64,000 bases of DNA from Bradyrhizobium oligotrophicum S58 (GCF_000344805.1 NC_020453.1:3629001-3693000); one strand, 5' to 3'; shown: positions 17,221-28,657, counted from the stretch's first letter. The notes: a model not told the origin generated them from the letters alone. Translations and numbers: made by a program.

Positions 17221-17674
17221 GGCGCTCACCAATGATGATTCCCGCGGCCATCTCGGCCGGGGTTCGTCAAGGGCGGGTGAATCGAAATATCAAAAAACGC
17301 AGCAAATACCGTAGCATGGCACCGCGTTCGCAACGGCGCGTGTTCCCTGTCAACGACCACTGAATGGGCTTTGTAAAATGCGATCGGTTTGATTAACCTT
17401 GCGTCTCATCGCCGGGGCAGGGAATCGGTCCTGCCGGAGCGTCCGTCCATCGTGGGGATGCGCTTGCGGCAAACCGGTCGCAGACCCATATTCCTGGTGT
17501 CGGTCCGACCGGACCGGTCGGCTGGGACAGGCGATCTGGAACGCAGGACCGGGTGGCGGAAGCGGCCCGGCAGGGGACAGGTCGGGGAAACCCTTTATTG
17601 GGGGTCCTCGCACAATATCTAACGCGTGCAAGATGTCGCAGCCAACTTCCAGAGTGAACCGATCCGCGCCTAGG
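17221..17674. other. Divergent intergenic region, tadG-like to clpS
   Basis: 454 bases with no convincing gene, though a frame upstream of clpS is open from about 17399. A perfect 17-base palindrome, CCGACCGG (17505-17512), one base, CCGGTCGG (17514-17521), lies in the middle and could be an operator. An A-rich patch at about 17285-17310 on the tadG side may be its promoter. Confidence 0.45.
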
Positions 17675-18007
17675 ATGAGCAATAACGACAACAAGTCCGG
17701 TGGCACCGGTGGCCCGGTCACGTCCGTGATCACCAAGGTCAAGCCGAAGACCAAGCGACCCAATCTCTATCGCGTCCTGATCCTGAACGACGATTACACG
17801 CCGATGGAGTTCGTCGTGCACGTGCTGGAGAAGTTCTTCAACAAGGACGTCGAGGCCGCGACCAAGATCATGCTCCACGTGCACCATCACGGCATCGGGG
17901 AGTGCGGCGTTTTCACCTACGAGATCGCCGAGACCAAGGTGACCCAGGTGATGGACTTCGCCCGCAAGCACCAGCATCCTTTGCAGTGTGTGATGGAGAA
18001 GAAATAA
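17675..18007 (+). CDS. clpS: ATP-dependent Clp protease adaptor ClpS
   Basis: 110 residues from ATG 17675; another in-frame ATG at 17633 would add 14 residues and neither has a clear ribosome site. Core motifs: [41 protein letters not shown] and [11 protein letters not shown]. The DDYTPMEF loop and the Met of the hydrophobic pocket bind N-degron residues (Leu, Phe, Tyr, Trp). ClpS delivers such substrates to ClpA, encoded downstream by the next gene across 328 bases. The flexible Asn/Lys-rich N-terminus is what ClpA engages in this family. Confidence 0.95.
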   Translation: MSNNDNKSGGTGGPVTSVITKVKPKTKRPNLYRVLILNDDYTPMEFVVHVLEKFFNKDVEAATKIMLHVHHHGIGECGVFTYEIAETKVTQVMDFARKHQHPLQCVMEKK

Positions 18008-18335
18008 CCGTGTTCCGCGGGGAGAGCCGCCCGGCCGCACGCTGACCCGCGGGAGCGTCGCATCCGTGTCGGACGCGAGCCGCCTGCGGCGGCTTTCGCC
18101 AGGAGAACTACGGCCATCACGGCCTCGAATCTCGGCCGCAAGCTGCCGCCGTTCGGTCGTCGCAGCCCGCCTTGCCACAATCGGAACGGGTTTTGCATTG
18201 ACGATCGGGTGAACGCGTAATCGAGACGCTTGGCCGGTCTTTTGTCGCACTCGGTTATAACTATATTTGACAAAGGTTGTTGTTGCCTGACCGGGCGACG
18301 GCGATCATGATGCCAGGGGGCCACAGAGGACGCGC
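18008..18335. other. clpS-clpA spacer, 328 bases
   Basis: No gene seen. An A/T-rich stretch at about 18253-18272 (GGTTATAACTATATTTGACA) stands out and may carry a clpA promoter, though no well-spaced -10/-35 pair can be fixed. The clpA ribosome site AGAGGA sits just before 18336. Confidence 0.4.
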
Positions 18336-20726
<2,391 letters not shown>

Positions 20727-20751
20727 GCCTGGCGCCGACACGATCAATACG

Positions 20752-20777
20752 AAAGGCCGGCGGATCCGCCGGCCTTT
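20752..20777. terminator. Bidirectional terminator between clpA and the TauE gene
   Basis: A perfect 26-base palindrome with arms AAAGGCCGGCGGA and TCCGCCGGCCTTT, followed by TCTTGTTTG on the plus strand. It sits 25 bases after the clpA stop and 47 bases beyond the stop of the convergent TauE gene, and can serve both. Confidence 0.85.
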
Positions 20778-20824
20778 CTTGTTTGAGTGTTTGAGTGCGA
20801 ATCCTGAGCGCGAAGCTCCGGCGC

Positions 20825-21586
20825 TCAGGCCGGCTTGATGAAGAAGTAGACCGTCAGGCCGCAGCCGACCGCGATCACGAAGCGACGCACGTAAGCCGGC
20901 GGGATGACCCGGCCGAGCCGCGCGCCGACGAAGCCGCCGACCATGGCGGCCGCCATCATCGTCAGCGTCTCCAGCCAGTGCACGCGTCCTGAGAACGCGA
21001 AGATCACCGACGCCGTCGTGTTCATCAGCGCGGCCAGCCAGACCTTCAATCCGTTCATGGCGCGGATGTCGCGCATGCCGTAGAACACCAGGGCTGCCAG
21101 CATCAGGATGCCGATGCCGCCGCCGAAATAACCGCCGTAGATCGCGATCACGAACTGCACCGCCTGGATGGTCAGCGGGCCGAACCAGCGCGCGCCGTCC
21201 TTCGGCGTGAAACGCATCCCGAACGCGAACACCACGGTGGCGAACAGCAGCAGCCAGGGCACCAGGCGGCTGAACGCCGCCGACGGCGTCACCAGCAGCA
21301 ACACCGCCCCTAACGTGCCGCCGATCAGGCTGATGATCGACAGCCTGACGAGATCGCGGCGCCATGGCGCTTTTGCATCGTTCAAGATCTCGCGCGACGC
21401 GAAGGCGCTGACGAACTGGCCGGGGCATAGCGCCACCGTGCTGGAGGCATTGGCGTCGATCGCCGGAATGCCGGCAGCCAGCAGCGTCGGAAACGTCAGG
21501 AACGCGCCGCCACCGGCCAGCGCATTGACGATCCCGGAGCCGAAGGCGGCGAGGGCGAGCAAGGCCAGCATCGTCCAGTCGATCAT
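20825..21586 (-). CDS. TauE/SafE family permease
   Basis: 253 residues with seven or eight hydrophobic segments. The first repeat starts ALLALAAFGSGIVNALAGGGAFLTFPTL, where GGG and FP are family-conserved. The second half has the matching IYGGYFGGGIGILMLAAL. Such inner-membrane permeases move small anions such as sulfite, sulfoacetate or taurine breakdown products, by inference from family members. The start is ten bases before the stop of the upstream MFS gene, which is on the same strand, so the two are probably co-transcribed. Confidence 0.9.
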   Translation of the reverse strand: MIDWTMLALLALAAFGSGIVNALAGGGAFLTFPTLLAAGIPAIDANASSTVALCPGQFVSAFASREILNDAKAPWRRDLVRLSIISLIGGTLGAVLLLVTPSAAFSRLVPWLLLFATVVFAFGMRFTPKDGARWFGPLTIQAVQFVIAIYGGYFGGGIGILMLAALVFYGMRDIRAMNGLKVWLAALMNTTASVIFAFSGRVHWLETLTMMAAAMVGGFVGARLGRVIPPAYVRRFVIAVGCGLTVYFFIKPA

Positions 21587-21596
21587 GGTTGTCAGC

Positions 21597-23021
21597 CTAT
21601 TCGCCCTTCAGCCGCTGGCCTTCGTGGATCTGCACACGCTCCGCGCCGCGCGAGCCCGCGGGCGAGAGGCGAAGCATGCTCAGGAACGCGCCCACCAGGG
21701 CAAAACCGACGCCGGTCAGCAGCGACAGCCGCGTGCCGTCGGCCGGATCGATCGCCAGGAACATCGCGACCAGCGCCGCGCCCGTGGTCTGGCCCAGGAG
21801 CCGCGCGGTGCCGAGCATGCCGCTGGCGCCGCCGGCACGCTCACGCGGCGCAGCCGCGATCATGGTGCGGTTGTTCGGCGTCTGGAACAGGCCGAAGCCG
21901 CAGCCGGCCAGCGCCATCCGCCAGACGACGTCCCATGACGAGGGCTGCTGTGGCAGCAGCCCGAGCGCGCACAGGCCGGCCGCGAAGATCACCAGGCCGA
22001 TGCCGCCGAGGAGACCGGCCGGCACGCGCTCGACCAGCCGGCCCGCAAGGGGCGCGGTCAGGCCGACGGCGATCGGCCAGGGCGTGATCAGGAGGCCCAT
22101 CTGCACCGGCGAATAGCCGAAATGGCTTTCGAGATAGAAGGGGATCGCGACGAAGGCCAGCATCTGTCCGCAGAACGACGAGATCGAGGTCGCGATCGAC
22201 AGCGCGAACACCGGGATGCGCAGCAGGTCGAGCGGCAGCAGCGGCGAGGCCATGTGGGTCTGGCGGTAGACCAGCCACACGCCCGCCACGATGGCGACGA
22301 CGCATTCGATGGCGCAGGTCACCAGCGCCTCGCCATGGCCGAGGCTGTCGACGGCGGCGATGAGAAAGCCGAACGTCACCGCGCTCAGGGCGGCGCTCTG
22401 CCAGTCGAACATGTGCGGCGCGCGCGGCGTGTGCGGCAGAAACCGGTAGCCGAACGCGAAGGTGACGATGCCGAGCGGCACGTTGATCGCAAACAGCCAC
22501 GGCCAGCTGCCGACGGCGAGGATGCCGGCGGCGATGGTCGGTCCGACCGCGGCCGAGACCGCAACCACCATCGCGTTGATGCCGATGCCGCGGCCGAGCA
22601 GCGCGTGCGGATAGGTGAAGCGCACCAGCGCGGAATTGACGCTGAGAATTCCCGCGGCGCCAAAGCCCTGCAGGATGCGGGCGAGCGTCAGCAGCAGCAG
22701 GCTGTCGGCGAGCGCGCAGAACGCCGAGGCGGCAGTGAACAGCACGAGGCCGGCAAGATAGACGCGGCGGTAGCCGATGATCTCGCCGAGCGAGGCCAAA
22801 GGCAGCAGCGAGATCGTGACCGCGAGCTGATAGCCGTTGACGATCCAGATCGAGAAGGCGGGGCTGGCATGGAGATCCCTGGCGATCGTCGGCAGCGCCA
22901 CATTGGCGATCGCACCGTCGACCACGGCGAGAACGATGCCGAGTGCGATCGTCACGATCGCCCAGGTCCGCTGCGGCAGCGGCAGTCCGTCGGCGTGCAT
23001 GACCGTGGTCATTGGCGTCAT
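21597..23021 (-). CDS. MFS drug-efflux transporter, DHA2 (EmrB/QacA) type
   Basis: 474 residues, 14 hydrophobic segments by eye. Typical motifs: VDGAIANVALPTIARDL in helix 1 (motif D1), WIVNGYQLAV, LGEIIGYRRVYLAG (motif A) and ARILQGFGAAGI. The family exports amphipathic drugs, dyes or organic acids using the proton gradient. No adjacent TetR gene or membrane-fusion protein is present, so the substrate is unknown. It precedes the TauE gene by ten bases on the same strand. Confidence 0.92.
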   Translation of the reverse strand: MTPMTTVMHADGLPLPQRTWAIVTIALGIVLAVVDGAIANVALPTIARDLHASPAFSIWIVNGYQLAVTISLLPLASLGEIIGYRRVYLAGLVLFTAASAFCALADSLLLLTLARILQGFGAAGILSVNSALVRFTYPHALLGRGIGINAMVVAVSAAVGPTIAAGILAVGSWPWLFAINVPLGIVTFAFGYRFLPHTPRAPHMFDWQSAALSAVTFGFLIAAVDSLGHGEALVTCAIECVVAIVAGVWLVYRQTHMASPLLPLDLLRIPVFALSIATSISSFCGQMLAFVAIPFYLESHFGYSPVQMGLLITPWPIAVGLTAPLAGRLVERVPAGLLGGIGLVIFAAGLCALGLLPQQPSSWDVVWRMALAGCGFGLFQTPNNRTMIAAAPRERAGGASGMLGTARLLGQTTGAALVAMFLAIDPADGTRLSLLTGVGFALVGAFLSMLRLSPAGSRGAERVQIHEGQRLKGE

Positions 23022-23120
23022 GGCGCGTGCTCCGGCCGCAGCCGGGCCGCGGACAAAGGTCGGAAACGGCCAACCATGGTGCAGCAGCCATGTTCCAAGC
23101 CGGCGGAGCGCGCCAACGCG

Positions 23121-23459
23121 TCAGCTCCGCTTGGGACGGACCTGGATGGCCTTGAGGTAATTGACCACGGCTTCCGCGTCGGGACGATCGAACTGGAAGC
23201 TCGGCATGTCCTTGTGAATGGTCGAGAGGCCGGTCTGCAGCCGCTGGGCAAAGTCTTCGTCGTAGAGTTTGCTGTCACCGAAGGTCCTGAACGGTGGCGC
23301 GTCGGGGTGCGGGCTGGCGCCGGTGGGACCTATCGCATGACATCGGCTGCAAAGGCTTTGCAAGAGCGCTTTTCCTCGCTTCTGCTCGCTATCCAGCGCA
23401 TGGCTGGGGTTGGCGAGGGCGCACAGCAAAATCAGTCCCAGCCCAGTTCGCATCATCAT
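23121..23459 (-). CDS. Small exported c-type cytochrome
   Basis: 112 residues with a signal peptide to about residue 22 (LGLILLCALANPSHA). One haem-binding motif CSRCH at 37-41, and a probable axial Met in STIHKDMPSF near residue 85, arranged as in class I cytochrome c. It would be a periplasmic one-electron carrier. A 54-codon membrane-protein gene ends 25 bases upstream on the same strand, so the two probably form a transcript; the partner oxidase or dehydrogenase is not evident. Confidence 0.9.
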   Translation of the reverse strand: MMMRTGLGLILLCALANPSHALDSEQKRGKALLQSLCSRCHAIGPTGASPHPDAPPFRTFGDSKLYDEDFAQRLQTGLSTIHKDMPSFQFDRPDAEAVVNYLKAIQVRPKRS

Positions 23460-23484
23460 GGCACAATCTCACCCGGGTCCCGGC

Positions 23485-23649
23485 CTACCAGCGGCCGGTT
23501 GTCTTCCCATAGGCGTAAAGCGCGATCAGGCCAATCGTCACCACCGTCGATGCGATCAGGATGATCCGGTCCCAGCGCGGCGGATCGTCGTCGTCGCGGT
23601 TCAATGTCAGCAGGGCGAACAAGGCCTTCATGGCAAAGCGGCGCATCAT
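23485..23649 (-). CDS. Small single-helix membrane protein
   Basis: 54 residues, too short for most gene callers. Start at 23649 (ATG), with a second ATG at 23646 and a third at 23631; GGATGAT lies just before the first. The sequence has a basic start, then LNRDDDDPPRWDR and a membrane helix IILIASTVVTIGLIALYAYG, ending KTTGRW. Codons keep the GC-rich third-base pattern. It is 25 bases upstream of the cytochrome gene and likely co-transcribed; a membrane partner or assembly role is possible but unsupported. Confidence 0.6.
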   Translation of the reverse strand: MMRRFAMKALFALLTLNRDDDDPPRWDRIILIASTVVTIGLIALYAYGKTTGRW

Positions 23650-23700
23650 ATCATCCAGGCGCAGCCGGGCAGCGCAAGCGGCCGGCGCGTTGCGGCGAGC

Positions 23701-24657
23701 TTAGCGCGTCACGGCGCTGCGCCGCCACTCGCGTGGTGACAGGCCGAACTGCTCGCGGAACACGCGGCCGAAATGCGAAAGGTCGTTGAAGCCCCAGGAA
23801 AAGGCGATCTCGCTGATCTGGCGATGCGCCAGCGCAAGCGAGCCGAGGTCGCGCCGGCATTGCTTGAGCCGCTCGGCGAGCACGTAGCGCTGGAACGATG
23901 TCTCCTGGTCCGAGAACAGGTCGTTGATGTAACGCGCCGACAGCCCGAACTCCCGGGCGACCTCGGGCAGCGAGAGGTCGGGATCGGACAGGCGCGTGCC
24001 GATATGGGCCTTGATGCGATAGAGCAGCGCGGCGCGGTGGCTGGACGCCGGCAAGGGCTGCGTGCGGAGCCGCTCCGCCAATGTCATGGCGAGCAGGTCG
24101 GCCGCCTGGTCGGACAATCGCTCGGCGTGCTCGGCGCCGATCTGATCGGCGCGCTCGCAGAGCTTGACGACGAAGTCATAGGCGAGGGGCTGAAGCGGAC
24201 TGTCGGCGCCGAAGGTGATGGCCGTCACGGCTTCCGTCGGTCCGATCCTGCGCTGCAGCATCTCGCGCGGCAACTTGAACACGATCTGGCGGAAGGCCGC
24301 ATCGAACTGCAGCTCATAAGGGCGGGTGGTGTCGTAGATCGCGAACTCGCCGGGCCGGATCACCGTGTCGCGGCCGTCCTGGACGACCCCGCCGATGCCT
24401 TCCCGCCCCAGCGCCACCAGCACGAAGTCCGCATCCGCTCGCGAGATGCGCTGACGTGTCCGGTGGACGCGCTGCCGGTCCGAGCTGACTTCCGAGCAGA
24501 CCGCGCGGCCAAGAGCTGCATGCGTCACCGAGCCACGAAAGGCGGTGCCGAGATCGGACGCGCAGTCGAGCCCGACATAGACGTCGCAGACGATGTCCTG
24601 CCACAGCGCCAGACGGCGGTGGCCCGGGCTTCCATCCGTGGTGAACAGGATCGGCAT
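23701..24657 (-). CDS. AraC-family transcriptional regulator
   Basis: 318 residues from ATG at 24657. The N-terminal cupin-like AraC_binding_2 region (about 10-180) contains RISRADADFVLVALGREGIG and RPGEFAIYDTTRPYEL. The C-terminal tandem HTH has LSLPEVAREFGLSARYINDLFSD and the second helix pair ending FNDLSHFGRVFREQFGLSPREWR. This subgroup (NitR/OruR-like) often controls catabolic genes. It is divergent from the nitrilase gene across 186 bases, so it probably regulates nitrilase in response to a nitrile-derived or acid effector. No clear half-site repeats were found in the gap. Confidence 0.92.
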   Translation of the reverse strand: MPILFTTDGSPGHRRLALWQDIVCDVYVGLDCASDLGTAFRGSVTHAALGRAVCSEVSSDRQRVHRTRQRISRADADFVLVALGREGIGGVVQDGRDTVIRPGEFAIYDTTRPYELQFDAAFRQIVFKLPREMLQRRIGPTEAVTAITFGADSPLQPLAYDFVVKLCERADQIGAEHAERLSDQAADLLAMTLAERLRTQPLPASSHRAALLYRIKAHIGTRLSDPDLSLPEVAREFGLSARYINDLFSDQETSFQRYVLAERLKQCRRDLGSLALAHRQISEIAFSWGFNDLSHFGRVFREQFGLSPREWRRSAVTR

Positions 24658-24843
24658 CGGTCTCCCCCTGCACCCCTGTCGATTGGATCGTCGCCAATGC
24701 AGCAATTTCCGGGCCGGCCGAGGCCTCGATCGCCGCCGCAGTCGAGTTTTCGTTCCCTGCAAGACGAGCGTGAATGATCGCCGGCGTCAATAGTGGGGCG
24801 CGGTACGGCAGGGGGCCGCCGATGGCAGCAGGGAGAGCAGGCG

Positions 24844-25857
24844 ATGGGAATGACACATCCGAAATACAAGGTGGCAGTGGTGCAGGCGGCGCCGGCCTGG
24901 CTCGACCTCGACGCCTCCGTTGCGAAGACGATCGGGCTGATCGAGGAGGCGGCCGACAAGGGCGCCAGGCTGATCGCGTTTCCCGAAGTGTTCATCCCCG
25001 GCTATCCCTGGCACATCTGGATGGACTCGCCGGCCTGGTGCATCGGCCGCGGCTTCGTGCAGCGCTATTTCGACAATTCGCTGGCCTATGACAGCTCGCA
25101 GGCCGAGGCGCTGCGCGCTGCGGTGCGCAAGGCCAGGCTCACCGCCGTGCTCGGCGTCTCCGAGCGCGATGGCGGCAGCCTCTACATCGCGCAATGGCTG
25201 ATCGGGCCGGACGGCGAGACCATCGCCAAGCGCCGCAAGCTGCGGCCGACCCATGCCGAGCGCACCGTCTATGGCGAGGGCGACGGCAGTGATCTTGCCG
25301 TGCATGATCGCCCCGACATCGGGCGGATCGGCGCGCTGTGCTGCTGGGAGCATCTGCAGCCGCTGTCAAAATACGCGATGTACGCCCAGAACGAGCAGGT
25401 CCATGTCGCGGCCTGGCCGAGCTTCTCGCTGTACGATCCGTTCGCGCCCGCGCTCGGTGCCGAGGTCAACAATGCGGCCTCGCGGGTCTATGCGGTCGAG
25501 GGGTCGTGCTTCGTGCTGGCGCCGTGCGCCACCGTCTCGCAGGCAATGATCGACGAGTTGTGCGACCGCCCCGACAAGCACGCGCTGCTGCATGTCGGTG
25601 GCGGTCACGCCGCGATCTTCGGCCCCGACGGCTCTTCGCTCGCCGAGAAGCTGCCGCCCGAGCAGGAAGGCCTGCTGATCGCCGAGATCGACCTCGGCAT
25701 GATCGGCATCGCCAAGAACGCCGCCGATCCGGCGGGGCACTATTCGCGCCCCGACGTGACGCGGCTGCTGCTCAACAAGAAGCCGTTCAGCCGGGTCGAA
25801 CCATTCGCGCTGCCGGTCGATGCGGTCGCGGCAGGCGAAACGAATCCTGGCGGCTAG
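24844..25857 (+). CDS. Nitrilase (carbon-nitrogen hydrolase)
   Basis: 337 residues from ATG 24844. The catalytic triad is visible: Glu48 in AFPEVFIPGYPWH, Lys132 in RRKLRPTHAER, and Cys167 in GALCCWEHLQP. These motifs and the length put it among true nitrilases, which hydrolyse R-CN to carboxylate and ammonia, rather than amidases or cyanide hydratases. Aliphatic versus arylacetonitrile preference cannot be decided from these residues. It faces a divergent AraC-type regulator. The enzyme is cytosolic and forms spiral oligomers in the family. Confidence 0.93.
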   Translation: MGMTHPKYKVAVVQAAPAWLDLDASVAKTIGLIEEAADKGARLIAFPEVFIPGYPWHIWMDSPAWCIGRGFVQRYFDNSLAYDSSQAEALRAAVRKARLTAVLGVSERDGGSLYIAQWLIGPDGETIAKRRKLRPTHAERTVYGEGDGSDLAVHDRPDIGRIGALCCWEHLQPLSKYAMYAQNEQVHVAAWPSFSLYDPFAPALGAEVNNAASRVYAVEGSCFVLAPCATVSQAMIDELCDRPDKHALLHVGGGHAAIFGPDGSSLAEKLPPEQEGLLIAEIDLGMIGIAKNAADPAGHYSRPDVTRLLLNKKPFSRVEPFALPVDAVAAGETNPGG

Positions 25858-25872
25858 GCCCGCAAGCGGCCG

Positions 25873-26334
25873 CTAGGTCCCAGCCTCAGGCTGCGCTGGC
25901 GGTGGCGCCGCCCGGCGCGGCGGCCGCGGTGCCCGTGCCGCGGGCGCCATGCCGCGCGGCTGCAAGGTGACGATCACGGGGTTCGGCTTGTGGTCGGTCG
26001 CAGCGCCGGTCGCCGCGTCGACGCCCATGCCGATCAGACCGCCCGCAAGGAGGTTGCCGGCAAAGCCGGCCGCGCCCGCCGCAGGGATATCCTTGGTGAG
26101 GGTGATCGTCTGGCTTTCGTAGCCGGGCTTGTCGATCGTGACTGCGAGATCGGAATTGCGCTTGGCGACGAACGAGCAGGGTGTCGTGCAGGTCATCGGT
26201 GCTTCGAGACCGGAGATCGTGGCCTCGGCGCCTGACGGCGTGGACGCAACGCTGATCGTCTCGGTTGTACCCCGCGTCACGGACGCGCAACCACCCAACG
26301 TGGCGCACAACGCCACGAACGCTACAACTCTCAT
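25873..26334 (-). CDS. Lipoprotein with PEGA-like domain
   Basis: 153 residues. The lipobox LGGC at 13-16 follows a short signal (MRVVAFVALCAT), so the mature protein is lipid-anchored. A small beta domain contains SVASTPSGAEATIS and CTTPCSFVAKRNSDLAVTIDKPGYES, a PEGA-like pattern. A Gly-rich hydrophobic stretch follows (AAGAAGFAGNLLAGGLIGMG) and then a Pro/Ala/Arg-rich tail. Envelope location is clear; function is unknown. It converges on the nitrilase gene with a 15-base gap. Confidence 0.82.
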   Translation of the reverse strand: MRVVAFVALCATLGGCASVTRGTTETISVASTPSGAEATISGLEAPMTCTTPCSFVAKRNSDLAVTIDKPGYESQTITLTKDIPAAGAAGFAGNLLAGGLIGMGVDAATGAATDHKPNPVIVTLQPRGMAPAARAPRPPRRAAPPPAQPEAGT

Positions 26335-26449
26335 ATGGTACTGCCCCCTTGGAACCCGGGGGAACTCAAGCTCAACTGGGACGGGAGAGCAAGCGCAATC
26401 AGCTTTTTCCGAAGCGTTTTCCGGTTGAGTTTCGCGCGAGTGTGGCTTT

Positions 26450-27388
26450 TTACACCTGCGTTTCGCGAACGCCGCGCGCGATCGCCTTCTGCGCATCGAA
26501 CTCGGCACGCCGGCGCGCCAGCTCCTGCGGGGCGAGCAGGGCGGGATTGCTGTAGTCACGCTTCCAGCCGTGATCGTCGCTCCACTGCAAGGGAGACTGC
26601 ACGGTCGTTCGTGCAGCAGGCGAACCTTCCAACACACGCAATGCGAGCTCCAGCGTGAACGCTTGCGAGTCCACGTCGTGCGGCTTGCCGGCGGAGTTGC
26701 CGAGCGGGAAGTCCGAAAACAGGAAGCGCGGCACAGCCGCGTGCTCGACAATGTCCTTGGCGCAGCCCATCACCACCGTGGCAATGCCGTTAGCTTCGAG
26801 ATGCCGTGCCACCAGGCTGACGGTCTGGTGGCACACCGGGCAGTTCGGCACCAGCACGACTGCGTCGATCTCGTCAGCGCGGCAGCGCGCGAGAATCTCC
26901 GGCGCATCGGTCTCGATCGTGACGCGCTGGCTGCGATTGGTCGGCGCGCCGAAGAAGCGTGGACCGACCGCGCCGATGCGTCCTTCGCGCGCGAGCCGCA
27001 TCAGTTGCGGCAGCGGAAACCACGTGCCGGGATCCTCGGCGCTGGTATGCGTGCGATCGTAGGCAATGTGCGAAATCCGCAGATCGTGCTGCGCCGACGT
27101 GTCGCCGTCATAGACACTGTAGAACTTGGCGCCGCCATTATAGGGCGCGCCGGGGCCTTGATCACCCTTCGCCTGGTCATAAGGCGCGGCCGTCGTGATG
27201 ATGGTGACGCGGGACTGCGCGAGAGGCTTTTGCAGTGGCTGGAATGGCGCGGATGTGTAGTGTGCCCAGCGATAGGGCGTGTCATAGCCGATGGCGAGAT
27301 AATAGTCGCGGGTTCTCGCCATGTAGGACACTGGCGTGTCGTTGTCCGGCGCGAAGCCGAGAGTGTCGTCGGTGGCAGGGGCCGTCAT
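26450..27388 (-). CDS. Glycine/sarcosine/betaine reductase B-like protein with Cys in place of Sec
   Basis: 312 residues from ATG at 27388, with AGGAG about ten bases upstream. The C-terminal half resembles the GrdB/PrdB fold. DEIDAVVLVPNCPVCHQTV puts Cys183 where selenoproteins of the family have selenocysteine, with Cys186 as the second cysteine. GIATVVMGCAKDIVEHAAVPRFLFSDFPLGN follows in the usual order. Classic GrdB works in anaerobic amino-acid reduction with GrdA and GrdC; neither is here and the organism looks aerobic. A thiol-redox or reductive-cleavage role is an inference. The gene stands alone. Confidence 0.72.
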   Translation of the reverse strand: MTAPATDDTLGFAPDNDTPVSYMARTRDYYLAIGYDTPYRWAHYTSAPFQPLQKPLAQSRVTIITTAAPYDQAKGDQGPGAPYNGGAKFYSVYDGDTSAQHDLRISHIAYDRTHTSAEDPGTWFPLPQLMRLAREGRIGAVGPRFFGAPTNRSQRVTIETDAPEILARCRADEIDAVVLVPNCPVCHQTVSLVARHLEANGIATVVMGCAKDIVEHAAVPRFLFSDFPLGNSAGKPHDVDSQAFTLELALRVLEGSPAARTTVQSPLQWSDDHGWKRDYSNPALLAPQELARRRAEFDAQKAIARGVRETQV

Positions 27389-27538
27389 CCGAGTCGCGCT
27401 CCTGAAGTGATCTGGGATTGCTAGACGGGTCGCGCTCTGTGTCAAGGCGACGCGCGGTGGAACCTCGCACCCGCTATCGCTTTGTCAGTCGGCCAATTGG
27501 TTCGCCGGCGAAGTTGCCGGCCTTTTTTCGATGCTTCC

Positions 27539-28555
27539 ATGCGCATTTTGATCTCGGTTGCCTTGCGTCCTCTCTGTGTCGGCTTGAGCCTCGCGCTCGC
27601 CACCATCACGTTCGCGCGCGCAGACCGGGAGAGCAGCCCATCGTTGCCGATCGAGTCGAACCCGCAGGGGCCGGCACAGAGCGGTGAGACCGGCAGCGAT
27701 GGTCCGAACGATGCGGCTGAGAGCGCCAAGGACCAGGCGCCCGAGCCGAAGGAGAGCGGCACGCGTGAGGCGATCTGCCTGATGATCGAGTCGGCGGCCA
27801 AGGCCAATGATCTGCCGGTGGAATTTTTCGCCCGCGTGATCTGGCAGGAGAGCCGTTTCCAGAGCGATGCCGTCGGACCGGTCACGCGCAACGGCCAGCG
27901 CGCCCAGGGCATCGCGCAATTCATGCCGGGCACCGCGAGCGAGCGCGAGCTGCTCGACCCGTTCGATCCGGTACAGGCGCTGCCGAAATCGGCGCAGTTC
28001 CTGGCCGAGCTGCGCGAACAGTTCGGCAATCTCGGCCTGGCCGCCGCCGCCTACAATGCCGGGCCGCGCCGGGTACAGGACTGGCTCGCCGGCAAGGGGC
28101 AGATGCCCTGGGAGACCCGCAACTACGTCTCGGCGATCACCGGCTCGTCGATCGACGACTGGGCGGCGGCGGGGAAGGGCGGCAAGGCGCCGCCGAGCGC
28201 GCGGGCGACCTCGTGCCATCAACTGATGGCACTGCTGAAGCGGGCGCCGAACCCGTTCGTGACGCAGCTCGAGCAGCACGTCGCGCTGTCGGCCGCAAAA
28301 CCCTGGGGCGTGCAGCTCGCCGCCGGCTTCGATCGCAACCGGGCGCTGTCGATGTATTCGCGCGCCATCAAGGGACTGGGCAGTGTGATCGGCGATCGCG
28401 ACCCGAGCCTGCTGTCGTCGGTGATGCGCTCGCGCGGCAACCGTGCTTTCTATCAGGTGCGGATCGGCGCCGAGACGCGGCCCGAGGCCGACGCGCTCTG
28501 CAACCGCATTCGCCACGCCGGAGGCGCCTGCTTCGTGCTGCGCAACCGCGCCTGA
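27539..28555 (+). CDS. Exported lytic transglycosylase (SLT) with SPOR-like tail
   Basis: 338 residues from ATG 27539. The signal peptide runs to about residue 27 (LSLALATITFARA). A polar linker leads to a lysozyme-like SLT domain (about 75-215): FFARVIWQESRFQSDAVGP contains the catalytic Glu, with AQGIAQFMPGTA and AAAYNAGPRRVQDWL as family motifs. The C-terminus (about 290-338, FYQVRIGAETRPEADALCNRI) looks like a SPOR domain. It cleaves the MurNAc-GlcNAc bond of peptidoglycan to anhydro products in the periplasm. A small GC hairpin plus T run at 27504-27529 lies just before the start. Confidence 0.92.
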   Translation: MRILISVALRPLCVGLSLALATITFARADRESSPSLPIESNPQGPAQSGETGSDGPNDAAESAKDQAPEPKESGTREAICLMIESAAKANDLPVEFFARVIWQESRFQSDAVGPVTRNGQRAQGIAQFMPGTASERELLDPFDPVQALPKSAQFLAELREQFGNLGLAAAAYNAGPRRVQDWLAGKGQMPWETRNYVSAITGSSIDDWAAAGKGGKAPPSARATSCHQLMALLKRAPNPFVTQLEQHVALSAAKPWGVQLAAGFDRNRALSMYSRAIKGLGSVIGDRDPSLLSSVMRSRGNRAFYQVRIGAETRPEADALCNRIRHAGGACFVLRNRA

Positions 28556-28657
28556 CCAAGGACGACTTGCGCCGGATGCAGACCCGCGCGCGCCTGACGG
28601 TGGTTGACGCGAGCAGCTTTCGCCAGCCTTATCGCGGTCCGTTCCGCTGGGCCGCCC

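Noticed and set aside
27504..27529. GCCGGC hairpin plus T run before the transglycosylase start
   Set aside because: The stem is only six bases and no plus-strand gene lies upstream that it could terminate. A leader role is possible but unsupported.
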